Part shown: positions 56,170 through 64,000 of the stretch, piece after piece
Layout of the letters: each line of letters begins with the position of its first letter
Numbering within the stretch: the stretch's first letter is position 1
Assembly: GCA_026122225.1 (NCBI GenBank)
Contig: JANEZZ010001850.1
Span: 186,001-250,000 of the forward strand
Length of the DNA: 64,000 nucleotides
Source of the DNA: Heloderma charlesbogerti
Taxonomy: Eukaryota > Chordata > Lepidosauria > Squamata > Helodermatidae
Reading direction: 5' to 3'
The notes under the pieces: model-generated
The model's input: the letters and a program-made list of their open reading frames with translations, nothing else
Databases searched by the model: none
What the model was told of the DNA's origin: nothing
Position numbers and translations under genes: made by a program

Positions 56170-56549
56170 ACCTTAGTTAGACTGGAATAATTACAAAGTG
56201 GTCTTTACTAAGGATCGGGCAGCTCTCCTATCCATGCTATACAGTGATTATAGACAGAAAAAATATGTTTTCTATTAAATGCAATCTACAGTCACGTGCT
56301 TTGGATAGTATCAAGGGGGTTATTATTGCAAGAAGGTGCTTTGTAAATGGGAATAAGGATCTTACAGAAAGGACAGTAAGATTATGAAAATAGGGTAAAT
56401 CTGTCCTTAAATAGCAGAGATTCCATAATTTCTGTGCTCCCATAACTGACTCTCTGATTTGTGTGTATCTTACTCATAGGTGACAGATAACTAACAAGAT
56501 AGTATCTTAATGCGCTGTAAGAAATGCATATAGTGAATTACATCCTTTG

Positions 56550-56640
56550 TAGCCCAATTCTATGCATATTTATATGGAAATGTCTCACTGGGGTGAACGG
56601 GACTTACTGCCAATTAAATGTGCACAGGATTGCTACTTCA
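56550..56640. repeat. Harbinger-like MITE
   Basis: Left 'gcccaattctatgcatattt', right 'gtgcacaggattgctac'. Confidence 0.6.
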
Positions 56641-57386
56641 GAGTCATATGATATGTGCAATGGCCTATGTCTGAGAACATTTTCTCCCACTTCAAATCTA
56701 CTTTTTCCCATCAAGTTTACTATTTTGGTGCAAGTCCATTAAACTTTATAGGCATGTATCCATCTGTCTGTCTCTCTCTACCGGATAAATGCTGAATTCC
56801 AAAATATCAAGGTTATATAAGCACAATTCAGTGAACTACAAAGCCACTGTTTTTGTAGCCACTGTTTTTTGTTTACTGTTTATGTGTACAGTAAACACAT
56901 GGGGCACGGGGCATGGAAAAATAGGAATGCCAATTGCACAGAGAGAGTGTGCTGCATGCATACAACTGTAGGCTCCCTGCAGACATTCAGCTAAATGCAT
57001 GTAGATGTCCCCACCCTCCATGTATTCACTAAACAGAGTTTGAATGTCTGCATAAGTCTGCAATCATGTTAAGTTCAACTTATTTTTAAAATATATGAGG
57101 CTGCATTCCGAATAGGTAATCAATATTTGTGGATACTGTTTTATTACTGACATCCTAATCTACAATCCAGTTAAGAAATTTAAGGCAGTTTATTGAAATG
57201 AAACTGCCTTAGATCGTTTATGTTCTATGGCTTAATTTGCACAGTGGTCTGGAATGTCAGTAAAATCAATTGTGCAACACTTTCTGAGAGGGAGCTCACA
57301 GTGTAGGGTTGCATCCAACAATAGTACTGTAATTATACATTCCTTATTTGAAAATTTCTATCTGGCCTTTCTCAACCTCTGAGCAA

Positions 57387-57388
<2 letters not shown>
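56641..57388. other. Intergenic sequence without recognised gene
   Basis: AT-rich; no exon or clear repeat seen. Confidence 0.5.
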
Positions 57389-57422
<34 letters not shown>

Positions 57423-57436
57423 ATCTATCTATCTAT
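57389..57436. repeat. (ATCT)n microsatellite
   Basis: About eleven tetranucleotide units with one interruption near 57421. Confidence 0.95.
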
Positions 57437-57614
57437 GTTATCCTTTTTTTTGTTTACATTTACAGAACACAACTGAGTACATTTAACACAAACAAACAAA
57501 ATAGGGAAGAAATGTGTGGCAAAGAACAGAGCAAAAGAAAGAGAAATAAAGGATGAAGAATATCATTTTACCACATAGACCATGATGTACCATCTAAGAA
57601 AATAAGCATATAGA

Positions 57615-60600
57615 AAAATTATACTTTGTTGTTGTTGTTCAGTCGTTCAGTCGTGTCCGACTCTTCGTGACCCCATGGACCATAGCACGCCAGGCCTTCC
57701 TGTCCTGCGCTCTCTCCCAGAGTGTGCTCAAGTTCATATTCATTGCATTGGTGATGCTATCTAGCCATCTCATCCTCTGCCGTCCCCTTCTCCTTTTGCC
57801 TTCAGTCTTTCCCAGCATCAGGGTCTTTTCCAGGGAGTTTTCTCTTCGCATTAGGTGGCCAAAATATTGGAGCTTCAGCTTCATTATCTGTCCTTCCAAT
57901 GAGCAGTCAGGGTTGATTTCCTTTAGGATGGACTGATTTGACCTCCTTGCAGTCCAGGGGACTCGTAAGAGTCTTCTCCAGCACCACAGTTCGAAAGCAT
58001 CAATTCTTCGGCGCTCAGCCTTCCTTATAGTCCAGCTCTCACAGTCATACATTACTACTGGGAAAACCATAGCTTTGATTAGACGGACCTTTGTCGGCAA
58101 GGTGATGTCTCTGCTTCTTACTATGCTGTCTAGGTTGGTCATAGCTTTCCTCCCAAGGAGCAAGCGTCTTTTAATTTCATGGCTACAGTCACCGTCTGCG
58201 GTGATCTTGGAGCCCAAGAAAGTAAAATCTGTCACTGCTTCCATTTCTTCCCCTTCTATATGCCAGGAAGTGATGGGGCCAGATGCCATGATCTTAGTTC
58301 TTTTAATGTTGAGTTTCAAACCAGCTTTTGCACTCTCCTCTTTCACCCTCAACAAGAGGCTCTTGAGATCCTCTTCGCTTTCTGCCATTAGGGTGGTATC
58401 GTCTGCATATCGGAGGTTGTTGATAATTCTCCCAGCAATCTTAATTCCGACCTCTGATTCATCCAACCCGGCATTTCTCATGATGTACTCTGCATATAAG
58501 TTAAATAAGCAGGGGGACAATATGCAGCCTTGTCGTACTCCTTTCCCAATTTTGAACCAATCGGTTGTTCCATCTCTGGTTCTTACTGTTGCTTCTTGAC
58601 CCTCGTACAGGTTTCTCAGGAGACAGGTAAGGTGGTCTGGTACTCCCATCACTTTAAGAATTTGCCACAGTTTGTTGTGATCCACACAATCAAAGGCTTT
58701 AGCGTAGTCAATGAAGCAGAAATAGACGTTTTTCTGGAATTCTCTTGCTTTCTCCATGATGCAGCGAATGTTAGCGATTTGATCTCTAGTTCCTCTGCCT
58801 CTTCTAAACCCAGCTTGTACTTCCAGTAGTTCTCGGTTCGCATACTGCTGAAGCCTAGCTTGTAGGATTTTGAGCATCACCTTGCTGGCATGTGAAATGA
58901 GCGCAATTGTGCGGTAGTTTGAACACTCTTTGGCGTTGCCCTTCTTTGGAATTGGAATGTAAACTGACCTTTTCCAGTCTTGTGGCCACTGTTGAGTGTT
59001 CCAGATTTGTTGGCATATTGAATGCAGCACTTTAACAGCATCATCTTTTAGGATTTTAAATAGCTCGGCTGGAATACTGTCATCGCCGCTAGCTTTGTTG
59101 TTACTAATGCTTCCTAAGGCCCACTTGACTTCACTCTCGAGGATGTCCGGCTCAAGTTCAGTGACCGCACTATCATGGCTATCAGGGACATTCAGATCTT
59201 TCCTGTATAGTTCTTCTGTGTATTCTTGCCACCTCTTCTTAATCTCATCTGCTTCTGTTAGGTCCCTGCCTTCTTTGTCCTTTATCATGCCTGTCTTTGC
59301 ACAAAACGTTCCCTTGAGATCTCCAATTTTCTTGAAGAGATCTCTAGTCTTTCCCATTCTGTTGTTTTCCTTGATTTCTTTGCATTGTTCATTTAAGAAG
59401 GCCTTCTTGTCTCTCCTTGCTATTCTCTGGAACTCTGCATTCAGTTGGATATATCTTCCCCTTTCTCCCTTGCTTTTCGCTTCCCTTCTTTCGTGAGCTA
59501 CTTGTAAAGCCTCATCAGACAGCCACTTGGCTTTCTTGCATTTCTTTTTCTTTGGGATGGATTTCGTTGCTGCCTCCTGAACAATGTTACGGACCTCCGT
59601 CCATAGTTCCTCAGGCACTCTGTCTATCAGGTCTAATCCCTGAAATCTATTCCTCACCTCCACTGTATATTCATCAGGGATATGATTTAGGTCATACCTG
59701 AATGGTTTAGTGGTTTTCCCTATGTTCTTCAATTTAAGCTGAAATTTTGCAAGAAGCAGCTCATGATCTGAGCCACAGTCAGCTCCAGGTCTTGTTTTGA
59801 CTGACTGTATGGAGCTTCTCCATCTTTGGCTGCAAAGGACATAATCAATCTGATTTCGATATTGACCATCTGGTGACATCCATGTGTAGAGTCGCCTCTT
59901 GTGCTGTTGGAAAAGAGTGTTTGCTATGATCAGCATGTTCTCTTGGCAAAACTCTATTAGCTTTTGTCCTGCTTCATTTTGTACACCAAGGCCATGCCTG
60001 CCTGTTATCCCGGTGATTTCTTGACTTCCTACTTTAGCATTCCAATCCCCTATGATGAAGAGGACATCTTTTTTTGGTGTTAGTTCTAGAAGCTGTTGTA
60101 GGTCTTCATAGAACCGATCAACCTCAACTTCTTCGGCCTCAGTGGTTGGGGCATAGACTTGAATTACTGTGATGTTGAATGGTTTGCCTTGGATTCGTAC
60201 TGACATCATTCTATCATTTTTAAGATTGTACCCCAGTACTGCTTTTCCTACCCTTTTGTTGACTATGAGTGCTACTCCATTTCTTCTAAGGGATTCTTGC
60301 CCACAATAGTAGATATGATGGTCACCTGAATTAAATTCGCCCATGCCTGTCCATTTTAGTTCGCTGATTCCCAAGATGTCGATGTTCAATCTTGCCATCT
60401 CATGTTTGACCACCTCCAGCTTACCTTGATTCATTGATCTGACATTCCAGGTTCCTAAACAATATTGTTCTTTACAGCATCGGATTTTCTTTTCACCACC
60501 AGACACATCCACAGCTGAGTGTCCTTTCAGGTTTGGCCCAGCCGCTTCACTCTTTCTGGCGCTACTTGGAAATTCCCTCTGCTCTTCCCCAGTAGCATAT

Positions 60601-60858
60601 TGGACACCTTCCGACCTGAGGGGCTCATCTTCCGGCGTCATCTCTTTTAGCCTTGTGATACGTTCCATGGGGTTTTCTTGGCAAGAATACTGGAGTGGGT
60701 TGCCATTTCCTTCTCCAGTGGACCACATTTTGTCAGAACTCTCTGCCATGACCTGTCCGTCTTGGGTGGCCCTGCACGGCATAGCTTATGGCTTCACTGA
60801 GTTACGCAAGCCCCTTCGCCACAACAAGGCAGTGATCCATGAAGGGGAAAATTATACT
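57615..60858 (-). mobile_element. Full-length BovB (RTE) LINE with perfect target-site duplication
   Basis: Element 57626-60847, 3222 bp, between two identical aaaattatact copies (57615-57625 and 60848-60858). Length is that of a complete BovB, with the (CAA)n 3' terminus at the low end. One continuous ORF fills most of it. The left and right ends agree with those of the decayed copy at 45045-48067, which supports the borders. Confidence 0.96.
57639..60782 (-). CDS. BovB ORF: APE-type endonuclease plus reverse transcriptase, intact
   Basis: 1047 codons without a stop. The protein nicks target DNA and copies its own RNA at the nick (target-primed reverse transcription, known for RTE elements). 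N-terminal about 105 residues: leader. Endonuclease about 107-345: LGTWNVRSM (Asn113), ISELKW (Glu141), GDWNAKVG (Asp246, Asn248), QIDYV (Asp313), CGSDHE (Asp339, His340). Reverse transcriptase about 560-830: SNYRTIALIS, QAGFRRGRGTRDQI, FIDYAKAFDCVDH (Asp692), GVRQGCILSPCLFNLY, LRYADDTTLMA (YADD 792-795). The C-terminus has the CESWTIRKAERRRIDAFELW region and ends RTRLND. All catalytic residues I can check are present. The first ATG was taken as start; the true start could be slightly downstream. The stop is 13 bp from the element's 3' end. Confidence 0.93.
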   Translation of the reverse strand: MPCRATQDGQVMAESSDKMWSTGEGNGNPLQYSCQENPMERITRLKEMTPEDEPLRSEGVQYATGEEQREFPSSARKSEAAGPNLKGHSAVDVSGGEKKIRCCKEQYCLGTWNVRSMNQGKLEVVKHEMARLNIDILGISELKWTGMGEFNSGDHHIYYCGQESLRRNGVALIVNKRVGKAVLGYNLKNDRMMSVRIQGKPFNITVIQVYAPTTEAEEVEVDRFYEDLQQLLELTPKKDVLFIIGDWNAKVGSQEITGITGRHGLGVQNEAGQKLIEFCQENMLIIANTLFQQHKRRLYTWMSPDGQYRNQIDYVLCSQRWRSSIQSVKTRPGADCGSDHELLLAKFQLKLKNIGKTTKPFRYDLNHIPDEYTVEVRNRFQGLDLIDRVPEELWTEVRNIVQEAATKSIPKKKKCKKAKWLSDEALQVAHERREAKSKGERGRYIQLNAEFQRIARRDKKAFLNEQCKEIKENNRMGKTRDLFKKIGDLKGTFCAKTGMIKDKEGRDLTEADEIKKRWQEYTEELYRKDLNVPDSHDSAVTELEPDILESEVKWALGSISNNKASGDDSIPAELFKILKDDAVKVLHSICQQIWNTQQWPQDWKRSVYIPIPKKGNAKECSNYRTIALISHASKVMLKILQARLQQYANRELLEVQAGFRRGRGTRDQIANIRCIMEKAREFQKNVYFCFIDYAKAFDCVDHNKLWQILKVMGVPDHLTCLLRNLYEGQEATVRTRDGTTDWFKIGKGVRQGCILSPCLFNLYAEYIMRNAGLDESEVGIKIAGRIINNLRYADDTTLMAESEEDLKSLLLRVKEESAKAGLKLNIKRTKIMASGPITSWHIEGEEMEAVTDFTFLGSKITADGDCSHEIKRRLLLGRKAMTNLDSIVRSRDITLPTKVRLIKAMVFPVVMYDCESWTIRKAERRRIDAFELWCWRRLLRVPWTARRSNQSILKEINPDCSLEGQIMKLKLQYFGHLMRRENSLEKTLMLGKTEGKRRRGRQRMRWLDSITNAMNMNLSTLWERAQDRKAWRAMVHGVTKSRTRLND

Positions 60859-60899
60859 AGGAGTGCTGTAAACCATTTCAGAACACAATGTATAAGTCT

Positions 60900-61335
60900 G
60901 TCTTGAATTAATAGGGTTCAGCCTTGCTGGTCTCCTACAAAATGCTTTAGAAGTGTCTGTAAAGAGTAAAATATGTAACAGTTTTTCCAGAAATAGATAT
61001 TTGTAATAGCTATGCCCTTGAACTGAGAAGAAATGTTATCCACAACAAGTACACCCCATACTTGTTCATACCTGTTTCTAATCGTTGGGATATTGATAAG
61101 CTTCCACACCTTTTCTGTCTGCAATTTGCTGCAGTCAATAACTAGGCAATTAACTCTCTACCGAGTGCAGGGATTGTCTCTAAATCAAAGATATTGAAGC
61201 ACAGCATCTCTGGGTCAAAAGGAATGGTACAGCCAGTAATTCTTTTGATATTAGCCAGAATTTATTCCCAGAATTTTTGCAGTTTTGGCAAAACCATATA
61301 TGGAGATACCTTTGAGATTTTATGTATATTTATTT
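60900..61335 (-). repeat. Possible old LINE remnant
   Basis: Minus-strand frames contain broken pieces such as SPYMVLPKLQKFW that faintly resemble an L1-type C-terminus. Low confidence; the BovB may have landed in this remnant. Confidence 0.25.
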
Positions 61336-61472
61336 TGTATTTATTATAAGAATTACAAGTCAATGTAATGCTCTGAAATTCTATATACATGCTATTAGTT
61401 CATTTCAAAACTATGAAACATACATAATACCTATTCACAATTCCAAATATAGAAAATATATATGCAGACTAA

Positions 61473-61506
<34 letters not shown>
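61473..61506. repeat. (AC)n microsatellite
   Basis: About sixteen dinucleotide units. Confidence 0.95.
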
Positions 61507-61508
<2 letters not shown>

Positions 61509-61513
61509 AGACA

Positions 61514-61597
61514 GATAAACGGTGGAATCCTATACGTATCTACTCAGAATTAAGTCCCATTGATTTCAATAAATGTGCATAGGATTGCAGCCTAAGG
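61514..61597. mobile_element. Harbinger-like MITE with TAA duplication
   Basis: Element from 'acggtggaatcctatacg' to 'gcataggattgcagcc', flanked by TAA on both sides. The centre reads 'taagtcccattgatttcaat'. Confidence 0.7.
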
Positions 61598-61889
61598 CAT
61601 GGGATTGCACTGTGAGTTACATTTTCTATTTAACCACAAATTACCCTGTAATTTTAAAGAAATGCAAATAAAGGGGTGATTGAATGTTTTATGTTTTGAA
61701 AAACTGGCCCATTTCTCTCATTGGCTTCCTTCTATTTAAGTGAATCTAAGGTTTAAATTAGAGATGGGACATACTTACAGGATGCTAATAAATATGTGGA
61801 AACCATTCAACAAATAGGATTTAGCAGGTGGTACCATCTTTATAAGGGTGAGTGATGTTTCTCTTATTTTTTCTTCCTTGACTCACAAG

Positions 61890-62345
61890 AAAGACATTTA
61901 TGGAATTGCGCTTCCAGACAACGCCTTCTTCATATTTGCGGGGGAGGTATTGCAAATGTTCTCATGTTTCAGCATCTTTGTATATATCAGGGCCCACAAA
62001 TAGAGGATATTATTCATTATATATTCTGCTATACCAGTCCCAGAAAAAAACAACACCTTGCATCTTTGCTGGGAGGAATATCTTTGGCTGAGCAATTGTG
62101 TAAACTACTTGTAGATATGGATCCTTATGTGACTAATCAAGTAGCTTTGTTCAATGTGGCTGCTAAAAAGATTAGAACAAAGGTCCTAAAACTGTTGCTG
62201 TAAGTTGTGCACATGATGAATTGATTGGATTGGATTGGATTGGACTGGATTGGATCCTTGAACCGTGTATGTGTGTGTATGTGCGTGTGTGTCTTATTTC
62301 TGTTAAATTCTAAGGACTTATGGTTATATGCAATAAAACGCATTG
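61890..62345 (+). repeat. Unassigned non-LTR-like 3' fragment
   Basis: The frame at 61964-62203 (…LLGGISLAEQLCKLLVDMD, VTNQVALFNVAAKKIR) resembles the C-terminal tail found after RT in some vertebrate non-LTR elements. It is followed by a (TTGGA)n run at 62222-62255, a TG-rich stretch and an end 'tatatgcaataaaacgcatt'. Possibly Vingi- or L1-like; clade not determined. Confidence 0.35.
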
Positions 62346-63060
62346 ACTGACTGATTTAATAATGGTATTGGCCTATAAGATTCTGGACTCTTATCCCTGG
62401 GCTTCAGCGTCATGGCTCTCACCATGGCATGGGGGAATGAACCTTCACCAGTTGGCCCTTGCCTTAAGGCAGTCCTCTAGCTGTGTCTTTTCCCATAGCC
62501 TCCCCAAAGCCCCACAAGACATCTGAGTCTTGTTGAGCACATCATCCCTGCCACAGCAACTGGGCCACAACTTTTTACTCCTCCTGGCTTCAAAAATGCA
62601 GGTATGCCACCCCCTTACTGGAGCAACCATGCTACTACTTTGGATCCTGTTGTTCAGATGTGGTTTGGGTGGACACCTTTTCTAACAAGGTTGTCTTGTT
62701 CATCAGGTGCCCCTTGACTAGCTGGTCGCTTGGTGCAAAAGCTGTCCCCTGGATAGCTGGGTGGATAAAAGAGTGGGAAGGGAAGCTGTCAGTATAATAG
62801 CTGAGAAATAGTTTATTCACTATATTTTAAAAAATAGAATAGGAACTAAGATAGAAAATAGGAAGTCAGAATGATCTTTATCAGGGGAAAACATGACATG
62901 TTTTGAAGAAATGTCAGTGGGTAATAAAATGTCACTTTCCATCCATCCCTAGGCCATTTCCGATATGAACGCTATAGGCGTTTTGCCCTTTCTCTCACAT
63001 CACTTATCCTGCTCAATAAGATTCACAGAGATGAAAATGACACCTGTTTAGACTGGTACA
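62346..63060. other. Intergenic sequence without recognised gene
   Basis: Two short minus-strand ORFs at 62445-62820 have no motif. No clear repeat border seen. Confidence 0.5.
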
Positions 63061-63212
63061 GTGTAGAACAGGGGTGGGCATAAAGTAGATCTCCAGATGT
63101 TTTGGACTTCAACTCTCAGCATTCCTGACCATTGGCCATGCTGGCAAGGGCCTCTGGGAGTTGAAGTCCAAAACATCTGGAGATCTACCTTCTGCCCACC
63201 CTTGGTGTAGAA
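63061..63212. mobile_element. hAT-like MITE with perfect 8-bp target-site duplication
   Basis: Element 63069-63204 (136 bp) begins CAGGGGTGGGC and ends GCCCACCCTTG, with long near-perfect arms ('agatctccagatgttttgga' inverted at the right). Flanked by gtgtagaa at 63061-63068 and 63205-63212. The clearest hAT-type copy in the window. Confidence 0.88.
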
Positions 63213-63264
63213 CAGTGTGGGTGTGACCCATTTTAGGATTAAAACAGACACTAACTAAATCAGT

Positions 63265-63465
63265 AGCTAGCAGGTGTCTTTTTTTTTTTACTCTAGAGTA
63301 GATGCAGCGCTCCCAAGTTGGATCTCAAAAGCCCCCCTACCCCCACACTAGGGTCCTGATCTACATCAATGGGCCTGCATCTACTCTAGAGTAAAAATGG
63401 TGGCTGGGGAAAGATGTAGCTGCTGGACATGGAATTGAAGTAATGTCTGATTTGGCCCTCAGGGT
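63265..63465. mobile_element. MITE related to 40997-41283
   Basis: Shares 'ctctagagtaaaaatg', 'gctgctgga' and 'agtaatgtctgatttggccc' with the right end of 40997-41283. 'ttactctagagtagatgcag' at the left is inverted against 'ctgcatctactctagagtaa'. Confidence 0.65.
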
Positions 63466-63835
63466 ACAGCTGAACTGCTACCAAGTATATCCACAGGTCA
63501 TGTAGATGTAGCTATGAAATACGCAGGATGCAACAAACAAGCTGTCATTTGCTAACAGTAGCAGTATTAGAACAAGATACTGAAGTTAACTGGGTGGCCA
63601 TACTGTCTTCATGAAATATCCACATAATGCCGTAATGGCACCACGGCTTTCTTCACACAGAGTTTTTATCCTGCAATTGAGATTGCTCCTTCACGGAAGT
63701 CTGCAGGCTCCTTACATGATGCCGTGACCATCCAAGGCATATCCTGCGTGAAATGCTCTTTTTTCTGTTTTGAAATAGATTGCAGATAATGAGCTATCAA
63801 ATTACCCCATTGTGTTCTGCTTGAGTTCCCTCCAT

Positions 63836-63955
63836 GAGAAGAGGAAAAGCGGCAAGAAGAGGAGCAAGATCAATGAAAGATAATGGCAGACTCAGATATG
63901 GGGAGAAGGAGGAGGAAGGGGAGGGGGAAAGGAAGAGGGTGAAAAGAGGGAGTCG
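63836..63955 (+). repeat. Polypurine tract
   Basis: GA-rich run with few pyrimidines (gaggaggaaggggagggg). Simple sequence, no gene. Confidence 0.8.
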
Positions 63956-64000
63956 TGATCCTGTATTTAAAACGGAAGCAGAAAGCCCTGTTTTAAATGC

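Noticed and set aside
57389..57436. ATCT array as a CRISPR-like repeat array
   Set aside because: A plain tetranucleotide microsatellite with no spacers, in a vertebrate genome.

Overview
The window looks like nuclear DNA of a squamate reptile, most likely a lizard. I infer this from the repeats: BovB (RTE) LINEs, one with an unbroken ORF; CR1 and L2 LINE 3' ends; CORE/MIR-like SINEs; tRNA-derived SINEs; and many short hAT-like and Harbinger-like MITEs. There is no bacterial-style gene packing, and nearly all short ORFs are chance ORFs or pieces of repeats.

One host gene is present, on the minus strand: the 5' part of TMTC4, an ER multi-pass transmembrane and TPR protein of the O-mannosyltransferase family. 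I could place a CpG-island promoter at about 44255-45030, a non-coding exon 1 ending at 44636, and six coding exons: 39397-39558 (coding part of exon 2), 27869-27984, 24565-24781, 19156-19243, 11576-11673 and 7767-7859. All have AG/GT borders and compatible phases, and they sum to 258 codons, about the N-terminal third of a roughly 740-residue protein. The TPR half must lie beyond position 1. No other host gene was found; 48100-64000 is upstream intergenic sequence filled with repeats.

Layout by region. 1-7766, intron 7: an L2 LINE at the left edge, then old repeat debris. 7860-39396, the introns between the coding exons: L2 at 12577 and 21690, CR1 at 16767 and 37288, SINEs, MITEs, a 5S-rRNA-like fragment at 20486, a tandemly duplicated SINE+BovB-tail block at 33159/33921, and an unassigned 144-codon ORF at 38207. 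39613-44635, intron 1: foldback and palindromic MITEs. 44255-45030: CpG island with two CCAAT boxes and a G-quadruplex run. 45045-48067: a decayed full-length BovB with 12-bp target-site duplications, inserted just upstream of the promoter. 48080-57625: MITEs and microsatellites. 57626-60847: a full-length BovB with perfect 11-bp target-site duplications and a 1047-codon ORF that keeps the endonuclease and reverse-transcriptase catalytic motifs. 60848-64000: old LINE-like remnants, MITEs and a polypurine tract.

The most noteworthy items are the apparently intact BovB, the old BovB abutting the TMTC4 promoter, two predicted uORFs in the TMTC4 leader, a CR1 copy that seems to have carried its 5' flank about 20.5 kb and is joined to a second CR1 fragment, and several MITE families whose target-site duplications can be read directly. 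I did not find a clearly new multi-gene system.
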